From: Bacteroidia bacterium
GTDB lineage: Bacteria > Bacteroidota > Ignavibacteria > SZUA-365
Direction: 5' to 3'
DNA length: 64,000 nucleotides
Assembly: GCA_027493955.1 (NCBI GenBank)
Contig: JAOSJT010000001.1
Coordinates: 186,001-250,000 of the forward strand
This document shows, in pieces, positions 28,297-38,339 of this stretch; position 1 is the stretch's first letter, and each line of letters starts with the position of its first letter. The notes under the pieces were generated by a model. That model had not been told where the DNA came from, ran no database searches, and worked only from the letters and a program-made list of their open reading frames with translations. The position numbers were made by a program, and so were the translations under genes.

Positions 28297-28513
28297 GAGT
28301 TTCTCCCCCGCCCCCCCCTGAGCGCTTCAGATACAATTTCCGGAAAATGGAAATCTTCAGGAGGTACAATACGGCGAGCATGACGGCATAGCCGCCGGCC
28401 ATGTAGGCGAACCACGGATGGTCGCCGATGATCAGATACATGACCGCAAGTCCGGCCAGCAGCATGAGTGGTGTGGCCAGATAGACGAGAAAGAAAAGCA
28501 GTGAGTCGCGCAT
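28289..28513 (-). CDS. Small two-helix membrane protein
   Basis: 74 residues with two membrane helices (LLFFLVYLATPLMLLAGLAV and FAYMAGGYAVMLAVLYLL) and a basic, glycine-rich tail (KLYLKRSGGGGGE). Its end overlaps the start of the ABC ATPase by 8 bases, so the two are probably co-translated. I do not recognise the family; a role in the envelope or as a transporter accessory is a guess from position only. Confidence 0.6.
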   Translation of the reverse strand: MRDSLLFFLVYLATPLMLLAGLAVMYLIIGDHPWFAYMAGGYAVMLAVLYLLKISIFRKLYLKRSGGGGGETHG

Positions 28514-28590
28514 ACGCTGAAGGAAATGTTCTGAAAATGAAATAAGTTACTCACGCCGTGCGCAAGTTGAAACTGCTTTAGAGGAATTTC

Positions 28591-29889
28591 ATGGACAAGC
28601 CCCGTCTTGGTTTCTGGCAGATCTGGAACATGAGCTTCGGCTTCCTTGGCATACAGTTCGGCTTCGCCTTACAGAACGCCAACGTGAGCCGTATTTTCGA
28701 AACGCTCGGTGCGAGTATCGAGGACATCCCCATCCTTTGGATCGCGGCGCCGGTTACCGGTCTGCTGGTACAGCCCATCATCGGCCACATGAGCGACCGC
28801 ACCTGGGGTCGTCTCGGGCGACGGCGTCCGTATTTTCTCGTCGGCGCAATTCTTGCGTCACTGGCCTTGCTCATCATGCCGAATTCGCCCACGTTGTGGA
28901 TTGCCGCCGGCATGCTCTGGATCATGGATGCCTCGATCAATATTTCGATGGAGCCCTTCCGGGCGCTGGTAGCGGATGTATTACCCGGGGAGCAGCGTAC
29001 GACGGGCTTCGCCGTGCAAAGTTTTTTCATCGGTACCGGGGCCATCATCGCCTCATCGCTGCCGTGGGTGTTCAGCAATTGGCTCGGCATCGACAACACG
29101 GCTGCACCGGGAGAAATTCCCGATTCCGTACGCTATTCGTTCTACATCGGGGCTGTCGCGTTTTTCGGAGCCGTGTTGTGGACCATTGTACGAACAAAGG
29201 AATACCCGCCGGAGAATCCTGAAGAATTCCGGCGACGCCTCGAGGAGCAGCGCGGTGTGCTGCCGGCATTCATGGACATCATGAAATCCATCGGCGCCAT
29301 GCCGCGCACCATGCTGCAGCTCGCCGTCGTGCAATTTTTCTCCTGGTTCGCACTGTTCGCGATGTGGATATACACGACCCCCGCGGTGACGCAGCACATC
29401 TACGGCAGCAGTGATCCTACATCTGCGCTGTACAACGAGGGCGCGGATTGGGTGGGCGTGTTGATGTCCGTCTATAACGGTTTCGCCGCGGTGATGGCCT
29501 TCGTGCTGATCGCGCTGTCGAAGCACATGTCGAGGAGGTCCGTACACGGGATAGCGCTGATCATCGGCGGTTTGGGACTCGCCTCGTTTTTCGTGATACG
29601 CGATCCCCAACTGCTGCTCGTCAGCGAACTCGGCATCGGTCTGGCCTGGGCTTCGATTCTGTCGATGCCCTACGCCATCCTTGCCGGCTCGCTTCCTGCG
29701 GAAAAGATGGGTGTGTATATGGGAATTTTCAACTTCTTCATCGTGCTTCCGCAAATCGTGGCGGCCGCCATACTCGGCGCCATGGTCAAGCACTTGTTCG
29801 CCGGCGAGGCGATATACGCGCTCCTTCTAGGCGGCGCCTCCATGGTGCTGGCGGGCCTGCTGGTGCAGGTAGTGGAGGATAGGGGGTAG
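28591..29889 (+). CDS. SLC45/GPH-like MFS sugar transporter
   Basis: 432 residues with about 12 membrane helices. The opening (PRLGFWQIWNMSFGFLGIQF) and the loop GHMSDRTWGRLGRRRPY are hallmarks of the sucrose/maltose-proton symporter branch (SLC45-like) of the major facilitator superfamily. It would import a disaccharide or oligosaccharide with protons across the inner membrane. AGAGGA lies just before the ATG. It is divergent from the membrane-protein/ATPase pair with only 77 bases between, so the two units may share control. The end of the gene is followed by low-complexity GA-rich DNA to ~29935. Confidence 0.88.
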   Translation: MDKPRLGFWQIWNMSFGFLGIQFGFALQNANVSRIFETLGASIEDIPILWIAAPVTGLLVQPIIGHMSDRTWGRLGRRRPYFLVGAILASLALLIMPNSPTLWIAAGMLWIMDASINISMEPFRALVADVLPGEQRTTGFAVQSFFIGTGAIIASSLPWVFSNWLGIDNTAAPGEIPDSVRYSFYIGAVAFFGAVLWTIVRTKEYPPENPEEFRRRLEEQRGVLPAFMDIMKSIGAMPRTMLQLAVVQFFSWFALFAMWIYTTPAVTQHIYGSSDPTSALYNEGADWVGVLMSVYNGFAAVMAFVLIALSKHMSRRSVHGIALIIGGLGLASFFVIRDPQLLLVSELGIGLAWASILSMPYAILAGSLPAEKMGVYMGIFNFFIVLPQIVAAAILGAMVKHLFAGEAIYALLLGGASMVLAGLLVQVVEDRG

Positions 29890-30039
29890 AGAGTGGAGGG
29901 CAGTGAGCGGAGTGCGGAGAGCGGAGAGTATGGCCGTACAAATCGGAAGTACGAGATACGCACTATAACCGTCGCTGACATCTTTTACATTTCACAGCGA
30001 TCCGCACAGACGTACCCTCCGCTCTTCGCTCTCTGCTTC

Positions 30040-30696
30040 TTACAGCAGCTCGGTGAGACGAGCGAGGGAGGGACGATCGAGAATGGTCACTGCCCCACGG
30101 TTCAGGGTGAGCCAGCCGCGGGTTTCGAACTCCTTGAGATGACGACTCACGACCTCGCGGGCCGTGCCGGCGTCATAGGCGATGCGCTGATGTGTCGCGG
30201 CGAGCACCGGTTGATCGGCGCTGGTATTCTGCAGCAGCACATCGACAATGCGCGATTCGACGCTGCGAAAGACCATGTGGTCCACCAGCCCGATGAGTTT
30301 GCGTATGGTACCGGACAGGAAGCCGATCACATACTGCCGCCAGAATTCAAAACGGACCATCCAGTCCTTGAACACAGCGGCAGGGACCAGCCACACGACG
30401 CTTGGCTGTTCGGTGTAGGCATTCGCGGGAAAATCCGTGCCATGGAGCAGGCAAGTCATCGTGAGAATACAACCTTCACCTTCCCGGATGCGATACAGTG
30501 TCAGCTCTCCGCCATCCCGGCTGAGCTTGAATACACGAACGACACCCGATGAGACAAGAGGGAAGAAGTGGCATGCCGTGCCCTCCGCGCTCAGTTCGAC
30601 GCCACCGGGAACAGATTTCGCGATCGCGTGGCGCCGGAATTCCTCCCGCAGCGCCTCGGGAGCCGTTTCAAGAATTGTAGGTAACGTTGCATCCAT
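30040..30696 (-). CDS. Crp/Fnr-family transcriptional regulator
   Basis: 218 residues. Residues ~10-125 form a cyclic-nucleotide-binding fold (LSAEGTACHFFPLVSSGVVR, EGEGCILTM), and ~145-210 a Crp-type winged helix (AREVVSRHLKEFETRGWLTL). There is no cluster of four cysteines like that of Fnr's iron-sulphur site, so it is unlikely to be an oxygen sensor of that type. The effector is not deducible. It ends 150 bases from the sugar transporter, convergent with it. Confidence 0.88.
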   Translation of the reverse strand: MDATLPTILETAPEALREEFRRHAIAKSVPGGVELSAEGTACHFFPLVSSGVVRVFKLSRDGGELTLYRIREGEGCILTMTCLLHGTDFPANAYTEQPSVVWLVPAAVFKDWMVRFEFWRQYVIGFLSGTIRKLIGLVDHMVFRSVESRIVDVLLQNTSADQPVLAATHQRIAYDAGTAREVVSRHLKEFETRGWLTLNRGAVTILDRPSLARLTELL

Positions 30697-31242
30697 GAGG
30701 ACCTTCCTGGTTGTATGGATCTGCGAAGCGATGAGACTCTGCTCCTTCGTCTATCGCTCGCGTCGAGGATGGATGTACGGGTGCGGTATTCCGGCTGTTC
30801 CAGTCGTCGCTCGCATTCGGGTTCGGGCTAACGGTATTGACGGTACCTTCGTATACGGGTGCGGAAAGTTCGTGGATGAGGCCAGGCAGAGCAAACCGTC
30901 GGAATCAATGAGAGCCGCTGGCGGCTCGGATTACCGCATAAAGAATTAATAATAGCATCTCCTTGAGTGTCGCGCAAGGAGGTATGCCGATTTGACCCAC
31001 CGCACATCGAAGGAGATGACGCTTCGCTGCCTGCCTTCGCATGTTGAGCGGCCGTGTGCCGGATTTCACACACGCTATTCATGTGCCCGTGCTCGCGCGA
31101 GTGGGCGGAAACAAGCACATCCTACGCGCTTACCGACGCTCCGGCCGGGTTCCCGTATCTGCCGGTTTCTTCGTATTTTACGTGATTGCCCCGCCGCGAC
31201 TGATCACGCGGGCGGATACGGTTGTCATTCATTGGAGAACAC
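30697..31242. other. Intergenic region without a recognisable gene
   Basis: Open frames here look random on both strands. Two small inverted repeats are visible: a 7-bp stem with a two-base loop at 30912-30927 (GAGCCGC/GCGGCTC), and CTCCTTG/CAAGGAG at 30959-30981. The promoters of the divergent regulator and valS must lie here, but none stands out. No tRNA-like cloverleaf or T-box was seen. Confidence 0.5.
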
Positions 31243-33993
31243 ATGTCGGATACATCATCACCCGCATCCCCATCCTCGACGGCGTACGATCCCGCTCAGG
31301 TAGAGGACAGCTGGTATGCGTTCTGGGAGGAACAACGCCTTTTCCACGCGGAACCGGAATCCACGAAAAACCCCTTCACCGTGGTCATCCCGCCGCCGAA
31401 TATTACGGGCATGCTCACAATGGGACACGTGCTCAATAACACGCTGCAGGACATTTTTCTTCGCTGGCGCAGACTGTCCGGCGATCACGCGTGCTGGATA
31501 CCCGGTACGGACCACGCAGGCATCGCGACGCAAACCGTTGTCGAAAAAACCCTCAAACGCGACGAGGGGAAGTCGCGGCATGACCTTGGGCGCGAGGAAT
31601 TCCTCAAGCGGGTCTGGGAATGGCGCGGCACCTACGGCGACATCATCATCCGTCAGCTTCGAAAACTCGGCGTTTCCTGCGACTGGGAACGCACGGTATT
31701 CACCATGGATCCCGGTCTCTCCCATGCCGTCCGGGAAGCTTTCATCCGTCTGTACAAGAAAGGACTCATCTATCGCGGTAAACGCATCATCAACTGGGAT
31801 CCTGCCGCGCATACGGCCTTGTCGGATGAAGAAGTCGTGTACAAGGAACAACAAGGAAAGCTTTGGCATATCCGCTATCCGGTGGTGATCGATGGCGCAC
31901 CGAGCGCAACGGACTTCATCGTCGTCGCCACCACACGTCCTGAAACCATGCTTGGCGACACCGCGGTCGCGGTGCATCCTGAAGACGAGCGCTACACGCA
32001 TCTCATTGGAAAGACCGTGCTGCTTCCCCTGATGCAGCGTGAAATCCCCGTGATCGCGGACGATTATGTGGAGACAGCCTTCGGCACAGGTGTGGTGAAA
32101 ATCACTCCCGCACATGACCCGAACGATTTCGAAGTCGGTGCACGGCACGGACTTCCACAGATCAATGTGATGAACGTCGACGCATCCATCAACGAACTCG
32201 GCGGCGCGTATGCCGGACTCGACCGCTACGAGGCGCGTAAACGCATTGTAGCCGATCTCGAGGAGCTGGGACTGATGGAGAAGATCGAAGACTACACGCA
32301 CAGCGTGGGCTACAGCGACCGCACCGACGTCGCCATCGAGCCGTATCTGTCGGACCAGTGGTTCCTCAGCATGCGCTCACTTGCCGCGCCCGCCCTGCAG
32401 GTGGTGCGCGATGGCACAATACGATTCCATCCGGAGCGCTGGGTGAAAACCTACGAACACTGGATGACCAATATCCGGGACTGGACCATTTCGCGGCAGC
32501 TCTGGTGGGGACACCGCATCCCCGTGTACTACTGCGACACCTGCGGATGGATGGACGCACTGCATGAGACACCCGCATCCTGCCCCTCCTGCAGTGCCGC
32601 AGTGCGTCAGGACGAGGACGTGCTCGATACCTGGTTCTCGTCCTGGCTCTGGCCGTTCAGCGTTCATCACTGGCCGACGGATTCACCCGACCTGCGTTAC
32701 TTCTATCCGACCAGTCTGCTCGTCACGGCGCCCGACATCATTTTCTTCTGGGTAGCGCGCATGATCATGGCCGGACTCGAATTCATGCCGGACATTCCGC
32801 TGCCCGACGGTTCGAAACGCAGCGAAGCCAAGGATCTCGTCCCCTTCCACGACGTGTATTTCACGAGCATCATCCGCGACGAGAAAGGGAGGAAAATGTC
32901 CAAATCCCTCGGGAACTCCCCCGATCCGCTGGACGTGATCGCCGAGTACGGCGCCGACGCCTTGCGCTTCACCGTGGTGTATCTCGCTCCGCTGGGGCAG
33001 GATGTGCTGTTCTCCACCCAGAAATGCGAACTCGGACGCAACTTCGCAAACAAACTGTGGAATGCCGGCCGCTTCCTTCTGCTGTACAAGCAGCGTCTGC
33101 AGGACGCCGGCTCGTGGACCGGATTCGGCGATACGGTGGATACCGAAGCGATGGGTATCGAAGACCGTTGGATATTCAGCCGCTATCACGCCACCATTCG
33201 CGATCTGCGCGACGGCATGGATCGCTTCCGGGTGAACGAGATGGCGAAAATTCTGTACGATTTTATCTGGCACGACTTCTGTGACTGGTACATCGAACTG
33301 ATCAAAGACCGGCTGTATTCCGATGACAGCAGCGTACAGCTCCGCACCTTGCAGCGGGCCTTGCACATTTACGACGGCATTCTTCGGCTGCTGCACCCGA
33401 TCATGCCGTTTATCACCGAAGAGCTCTGGCACAGATTGGACGAACGCCGCGCCGGCGCCAGCATCATGACGCAACAGCACCCTGTACTGCACGAGAGAAT
33501 GATAGATGCTGCCGCGGACGGTGAAATGAATTTCCTGCAAGCCCTGGTGGAAGGGGTGCGAACCATTCTCGGCGAGATGAATGTGCCTGCCGGAAAATCA
33601 TGCGACGTGCACATTGCGTGCAGCAGTGATTGGCAACTCGCGGCGGTCAACGAGAATACGCATTTCCTGCGCCGCCTCGCGCGCATCAACGAGGTCCGTT
33701 CCGGGATGGAGGTGAAACGGCCGCGGCTTTCCGCCTCGGCAGTGGTGGCAGGCGCTGAAGTGTTCGTCCCGCTGGAAGGTCTCATCGATATTGATGTCGA
33801 GCGCAAGCGATTGGAGAAGGAAATCGCCCGCGTCACGGGGCTGGTGAATGGTATTGATTCCAAGCTCGGAAATGCCAAGTTTTTATCCAATGCGCCCGAA
33901 GATGTTGTTGCGCGTGAACGCGACAAGCAGGCGGCATTCCGACTGAACCTGGAGAAACTGCATGCGAACCTTCACAGTCTCGATCTGGACTGA
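31243..33993 (+). CDS. valS: Valine-tRNA ligase
   Basis: 916 residues from ATG 31243, chosen because GGAGA stands just before it (a TTG start at 31222 would add seven residues and contain that site). Class I motifs are clear: the HIGH equivalent in PPNITGMLTMGHVLNN, the WIPGTDHAGIATQ loop typical of ValRS, the editing domain (VATTRPETMLGDTAVAVHPE), KMSKS in EKGRKMSKSLGNSPDP, and a C-terminal coiled coil (VERKRLEKEIARVTGLV). It charges tRNA-Val in the cytoplasm. Its 3' end overlaps the outer-membrane barrel gene by 32 bases. Confidence 0.97.
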   Translation: MSDTSSPASPSSTAYDPAQVEDSWYAFWEEQRLFHAEPESTKNPFTVVIPPPNITGMLTMGHVLNNTLQDIFLRWRRLSGDHACWIPGTDHAGIATQTVVEKTLKRDEGKSRHDLGREEFLKRVWEWRGTYGDIIIRQLRKLGVSCDWERTVFTMDPGLSHAVREAFIRLYKKGLIYRGKRIINWDPAAHTALSDEEVVYKEQQGKLWHIRYPVVIDGAPSATDFIVVATTRPETMLGDTAVAVHPEDERYTHLIGKTVLLPLMQREIPVIADDYVETAFGTGVVKITPAHDPNDFEVGARHGLPQINVMNVDASINELGGAYAGLDRYEARKRIVADLEELGLMEKIEDYTHSVGYSDRTDVAIEPYLSDQWFLSMRSLAAPALQVVRDGTIRFHPERWVKTYEHWMTNIRDWTISRQLWWGHRIPVYYCDTCGWMDALHETPASCPSCSAAVRQDEDVLDTWFSSWLWPFSVHHWPTDSPDLRYFYPTSLLVTAPDIIFFWVARMIMAGLEFMPDIPLPDGSKRSEAKDLVPFHDVYFTSIIRDEKGRKMSKSLGNSPDPLDVIAEYGADALRFTVVYLAPLGQDVLFSTQKCELGRNFANKLWNAGRFLLLYKQRLQDAGSWTGFGDTVDTEAMGIEDRWIFSRYHATIRDLRDGMDRFRVNEMAKILYDFIWHDFCDWYIELIKDRLYSDDSSVQLRTLQRALHIYDGILRLLHPIMPFITEELWHRLDERRAGASIMTQQHPVLHERMIDAAADGEMNFLQALVEGVRTILGEMNVPAGKSCDVHIACSSDWQLAAVNENTHFLRRLARINEVRSGMEVKRPRLSASAVVAGAEVFVPLEGLIDIDVERKRLEKEIARVTGLVNGIDSKLGNAKFLSNAPEDVVARERDKQAAFRLNLEKLHANLHSLDLD

Positions 33994-34738
33994 CGCGGCA
34001 ACACGGATTGCCATTGTACTTGTGCTCGTGTTCTGGGGTGTGGCACCGCTATGGGCACAAACCGAACCTGAGGCGCCCAAGCCGCCGGAGAAGCTCTACA
34101 ACGGCTGGCAGCTCAGTCTGTATGGGGGCGGAAGTCTGTTCTATACGAACGGAGAATATAATGGCGTATGCAATTGCGATTTCGTCGGAGATGTGACGAG
34201 TTTCAACGCCATCTTTGGTTCGTCCGTCAATATCCCCGTGCATCCTGATTTCGCTCTTTATTTGCGCGCCGGCCTCAACAACGCTTCCACCACATGGTCA
34301 ACGGCGCGAACGGATTCGCTGACTTCCACCGGCGGGAGCGGGTACGTTCTGTCTGACATGACCTTCGATTATCACCTGTTGAATGTCGACGTGTTGTTTC
34401 GTCTCATAGGCAGCATGGACGGTGAACGTGTATACATCGGCCCCAGCTTCGGCATCGTTGGCAGAAAGAACGTGCGCGTCACGGATACGGAGCTGTCCTC
34501 GGGCCTGATCCGAGTCGTGGAGGACGGTCCGCTGGATGTGGATCACAGTTTGCGTGTTTCCATGATCATCGGAGCCGAGTACGCCTTCGTTCCCATGAAA
34601 AATCTGTACGTGGTTCCGGCCTTCGAAGTGGATTACGCGTTCGGAAAAATCATCCAGGACAGAAGCTCCCGGCCGAATTTCATTCTCCGTCCTACCTATT
34701 ACAAATTGCTCGTCACCGTCGCGTACCAATTCCTGTGA
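33962..34738 (+). CDS. Outer-membrane beta-barrel protein (PorT/OMP_b-brl type)
   Basis: 258 residues. A signal peptide ends near LWAQT, followed by alternating amphipathic strands (LSLYGGGSLFYTNGEYNG, FALYLRAGLNN, VDVLFRLIGSMDGERVYIGP, LLVTVAYQF). The protein ends in an aromatic-leucine (YQFL) barrel signature. It fits the small eight-strand barrel family common in this group; the function is unknown. It begins inside the end of valS and ends six bases before the next T9SS gene. Confidence 0.75.
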   Translation: MRTFTVSIWTDAATRIAIVLVLVFWGVAPLWAQTEPEAPKPPEKLYNGWQLSLYGGGSLFYTNGEYNGVCNCDFVGDVTSFNAIFGSSVNIPVHPDFALYLRAGLNNASTTWSTARTDSLTSTGGSGYVLSDMTFDYHLLNVDVLFRLIGSMDGERVYIGPSFGIVGRKNVRVTDTELSSGLIRVVEDGPLDVDHSLRVSMIIGAEYAFVPMKNLYVVPAFEVDYAFGKIIQDRSSRPNFILRPTYYKLLVTVAYQFL

Positions 34739-34744
34739 GATCCC

Positions 34745-37267
34745 ATGCGCCTCCGCATTCTGTTGCTGTTTCTGACGGCGGCTGCGGCCTGGCAGTTTGC
34801 TCCACCGCCCGCTCCGCGGGAGATCGCTGAACGCTCGGGAAGGCCTTTCGACCGCCCGGCGGATGCGGCGCGATTTTTCATGGAACAGCGCGCCTGGCCT
34901 CAGGGCATTCCGGAGCGGTGGCACGAAAGGGCCATGACGCACGTGCATACGATGCGCCGGCAAGGGCTGAGCAAAGCCGCGGCGGGCTGGCGGTGGCTCT
35001 CCCTCGGACCAGACAACATTGCCGGACGTATTCGCGCGATGGCCATTGATCCCCGCAACGCCTCGCTTGTCTATGCAGGAAGCGCAGGAGGCGGTGTGTG
35101 GAAGAGCAGTGATCGGGGCAGATCCTGGCGTCTGCTCGACGAGCTCTTACCGAACCTCCGCATCGGCGCCGTCGCGGTGGATCCATTTTTTCCTGATCGC
35201 GTCTTCGCCGGTTGCGGCGAAGGGTACGTCGCCTGGCAGGGAGGAGCGGCCTATGGTCGCGGTATCTATGCAACGGTGGACGGCGGGGATAGCTGGCAGC
35301 TGTTGGGGTCCACCGACAGAAGCGAATTCGCCTATGTCTTTCATCTCGCCTTTGATCCCTTCGCACGAAACGTCGTGTACGCAAGCACCGCCAGCGGGAT
35401 CTATCGCAGTCCGGATGCCGGCAATACATGGACGCGCGTTTTCTCCAGGCCGTTCACACAGTTTTCCGCCATGGTGGAATGCAGCCGAACGCAACCGGGC
35501 GTGTGTTACGCGGGAGTGGAAGGCGTGGGGGTGTTCCGCTCGTCCGATTACGGTGTAACATGGTCGGGCCCGCTTACGAATGGCATCGAGACGCAAAGCT
35601 TTACCCGTGTCGTCGTCGCTGCTGCGCCATCAAACGGCAATGTCGTGTACGCGGCATTGACAGCAACGGACGAACAATGCGCCGGCGTGTTTCGCAGTAC
35701 AGATGGCGGCGCTTCGTGGTCGCGCGTCAGCACACCGCGGAATGAACTGAACGGAAACACCTACATGGGATTTCAAGGGAGGTACAACAGCACTCTCACC
35801 GTGCACCCCACCAATGCGAATGTTGTGTGGGTAGGCGGAATCGATCTCCACCGCAGTACCGACGGTGGCGCAAGTTGGAAGCAGATGAGTAATTGGTATC
35901 GCTTCCAGCGCTACCCGTACGTCCATGCGGACGTGCACGCCATCATTTTCGATCCGTATTTTCCGGAAACGCTGCTAGTCGGCACGGATGGCGGGCTGTT
36001 CGTGACTTCAGATGGCGGAGGAGCTTTCGTGGAATACAGCGCGGGTATGGTCACCGTGCAATTCCACAGCGGCACGCCGCATCCACAGAGCGACATGGTG
36101 ATCGGCGGCACTATAGACAACGGCACCCTCCGCACGATGCAGGGCGACGGATGGAGCGACGTCACCGGCGGAGACGGTGGACACACGGCCATCGATCCCG
36201 TCGAACCGCGCATCATGTATGGCGAGCTCTACTATCTGCATTTCTTGAAATCCACCAATTTCGGACGCAGTTTTTATCTCAGTATGACCGGGATTCCACG
36301 CGCGAGAGATTTCGGGACGTCTGATCGCGTCGCCTTCATCGCGCCCTTTCTGCTCTCGCCTGGAAATCCTCGCACGCTGTATGCCGGCACGTACCGGGTG
36401 TTTCGAAGCAGCAACGCCGCGGAGAGTTGGTCCGCTATCAGCGGCAATCTCGCTGGTGACGGATACATCAGTGCGCTGGGACTCTCTGCCGCGGACGCGA
36501 ACGTGGTGTATACCGGGGCGTCGCGCGGACATATACACGTCACTACCGACGGCGGGGCGGATTGGACCAGAGTCGATGGCACAGTGCCCGATCGCTATGT
36601 GACGGACTTCGCAGTACGCTCTACCGACGCACGCCGGGTATTGGTCGCCCTCAGTGGCTTCTCCGGTGGACATCTTTACTATTCGTCCGATGCCGGCGGG
36701 ACCTGGGCGGATCTGTCCGGCAGCGGTACATCGGGATTACCCGATGTACCCGCGAACACTGTGTTCTGGCATCCGGAAGATGAAAGCACCATCTATGTCG
36801 GAACCGATGTGGGATTATTCGTGACCACGGATTTCGGGCAGAGCTGGATGGTTGACAATAACGGTGTCGGAAACGTGATCATCTCGGATCTTCAACTGCG
36901 GACCGATGGTGTCTTGTTCATGGCCACCCACGGCAGGGGAATGTACCGGAGCAGCCGGTCCATCCTCGCTTCCTCTGAATCTCCACCTCTGCGGGCAGTC
37001 GTGGGACAGAATTACCCCAATCCGGTGTCTCTCTCAACAGGATATGAAACCGTGCTGCCCTACACGCTGACGGAAGAGGCCGACGTGCGCATTACCGTGC
37101 ACGATGCGGCCGGTCGTCGGGTCTTGAACCGTCATTTGGGCCATCAGGCGCCAGGTGACTATCGTCTGCCGTTCGATGTGCGTGGACTGACGTCCGGACT
37201 GGCGGTGTACCGTGTCTATCTGAACAGGATACAAGCCGGAGAGAAGAACATGCTGGTCATCCGGTAA
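34745..37267 (+). CDS. BNR/sortilin-type propeller protein with T9SS sorting domain
   Basis: 840 residues with a signal-peptide-like start. Repeated Asp-box/BNR units (VYAGSAGGGVWKSSDRGRSW, IYRSPDAGNTWTRV, VFRSTDGGASWSRV, DLHRSTDGGASWKQM, LYYSSDAGGTWADL) build one or two beta-propellers of the sortilin/VPS10 or xyloglucanase type. No sialidase catalytic set was recognised. The last ~85 residues (YPNPVSLSTGYETVLPYTLT, VHDAAGRRVLNRH, GLAVYRVYL) are a type A sorting domain. It is probably an extracellular binding protein or carbohydrate-active protein, and possibly co-transcribed with the barrel gene upstream. Confidence 0.85.
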   Translation: MRLRILLLFLTAAAAWQFAPPPAPREIAERSGRPFDRPADAARFFMEQRAWPQGIPERWHERAMTHVHTMRRQGLSKAAAGWRWLSLGPDNIAGRIRAMAIDPRNASLVYAGSAGGGVWKSSDRGRSWRLLDELLPNLRIGAVAVDPFFPDRVFAGCGEGYVAWQGGAAYGRGIYATVDGGDSWQLLGSTDRSEFAYVFHLAFDPFARNVVYASTASGIYRSPDAGNTWTRVFSRPFTQFSAMVECSRTQPGVCYAGVEGVGVFRSSDYGVTWSGPLTNGIETQSFTRVVVAAAPSNGNVVYAALTATDEQCAGVFRSTDGGASWSRVSTPRNELNGNTYMGFQGRYNSTLTVHPTNANVVWVGGIDLHRSTDGGASWKQMSNWYRFQRYPYVHADVHAIIFDPYFPETLLVGTDGGLFVTSDGGGAFVEYSAGMVTVQFHSGTPHPQSDMVIGGTIDNGTLRTMQGDGWSDVTGGDGGHTAIDPVEPRIMYGELYYLHFLKSTNFGRSFYLSMTGIPRARDFGTSDRVAFIAPFLLSPGNPRTLYAGTYRVFRSSNAAESWSAISGNLAGDGYISALGLSAADANVVYTGASRGHIHVTTDGGADWTRVDGTVPDRYVTDFAVRSTDARRVLVALSGFSGGHLYYSSDAGGTWADLSGSGTSGLPDVPANTVFWHPEDESTIYVGTDVGLFVTTDFGQSWMVDNNGVGNVIISDLQLRTDGVLFMATHGRGMYRSSRSILASSESPPLRAVVGQNYPNPVSLSTGYETVLPYTLTEEADVRITVHDAAGRRVLNRHLGHQAPGDYRLPFDVRGLTSGLAVYRVYLNRIQAGEKNMLVIR

Positions 37268-37559
37268 AACATCGTTCCCGTATGTTTTACAGGTCCGCCG
37301 TTTCTCAGGATGATGGAAGAAGTGGATCTATGACGACGGTGATGGCAGGTTTTGGAGCGGCACAGAAAGGGCAATCCCTGAGTAAGGCAGAAAGACCAGT
37401 CGTGGATGAGAGCCGGATGGACATTGAAACTTGAGCTGTATGGGAGTCGCAGCTTTCTTTCTTGTACCGAGTGCGACCACCTACATATCTTAAAGTTCGT
37501 TCTTTTCACTGCTTAGGGAGCATTTTGTGAAATGACTTAAAGAACTCAGTACCCGCCGT

Positions 37560-38339
37560 GTGCGGGAGTACGACTATTCGAAGCTGTCGAAGCATCTCGT
37601 CGTGTTCAAGACCAGGAAGAATGCTGAAATTCTCGGAACGACGAAAGACGGCATCACCACGCTCAGCGACGCCGGACGCGCATTCCTCGATGTGCTCGGT
37701 CAGGCGTTGCAGAATTTCCCGTGCATTCGGCTTCACGAAATGAGCATTCGTCCCTCCGAGGTGGAGATGGCCCTGGAGATCACGGAAGTCCGGAATCCCC
37801 GGAAAGCGCCGCCGGAGGACAGTGACGAATGGATATACTACCGGCGCATCATGACACTGCCGGAGTTCATGGGGTATCTGAAGATGAACAGCGCGCATCG
37901 CATCAACGCGTTGTTCGGCAGGAACGGCGGCGCAGTCTGGGCGCGGCGTTATGCATCCTGCGTTCTGGAGGACGAGGACGTATTGGCCCGTGTTTACGCG
38001 GAGTTGCGGGAGGAGTGGAGCCGTGTGGTGGTGGACCCCGCGCCTCAGACGAAGAAGGGGAAGCAGGCCTCCACCCTGGCCGATGTTCTTGCATCGGAAT
38101 TCGGCGGCACGGGTGCGCTGTCCGTACATGGACGCAAAGGCCGTGCGGTATCGGATCAGCTCGCCGGGGCGATGCTTCTCGGCCGCGTTCTGTTGCTGAC
38201 GGGCGCGCGGAGAGATGAGGCGGTACGCACTGCATCCAAGAAGGGCGTCGCGCGAGGAGGAGGCGCCGGTGGCATGGCGGGCGGGCGAGGCTCAGTGATC
38301 CGGAGCCTGGGTCCTGCCCGGATCTTTCTATCCGAGTAA
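37560..38339 (+). CDS. Divergent RAYT-like (REP-associated tyrosine transposase) protein, HUH motif altered
   Basis: 259 residues from a GTG start. The order of landmarks follows IS200-like/RAYT transposases: LSDAGRAFLDVLGQALQNFP aligns with the LNDAG...FP block, LPEFMGYLKMNSAHRINALF with the substrate helix, and GGAVWARRYASCVLEDEDVL with the VWQR-Y-Y...RDE block. Where active RAYTs have MPNHVH, this protein reads RPSEVE, so both metal-binding histidines are replaced. The C-terminal ~100 residues are low-complexity (Gly/Ala/Arg). Homology is by pattern, not search. It stands 220 bases upstream of a palindrome array, the context expected for a RAYT. It may be a dead or repurposed transposase. 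The preceding 37268-37559 holds no gene that I can support. Confidence 0.6.
   Translation: MREYDYSKLSKHLVVFKTRKNAEILGTTKDGITTLSDAGRAFLDVLGQALQNFPCIRLHEMSIRPSEVEMALEITEVRNPRKAPPEDSDEWIYYRRIMTLPEFMGYLKMNSAHRINALFGRNGGAVWARRYASCVLEDEDVLARVYAELREEWSRVVVDPAPQTKKGKQASTLADVLASEFGGTGALSVHGRKGRAVSDQLAGAMLLGRVLLLTGARRDEAVRTASKKGVARGGGAGGMAGGRGSVIRSLGPARIFLSE

Noticed and set aside
30697-31242. tRNA, T-box or riboswitch upstream of valS
   Set aside because: I found no cloverleaf, no T-box core sequence and no terminator-antiterminator pair; only two short inverted repeats.
31258-32301. 347-residue minus-strand frame opposite valS
   Set aside because: ValRS motifs on the plus strand are complete; the antisense frame has no family features.
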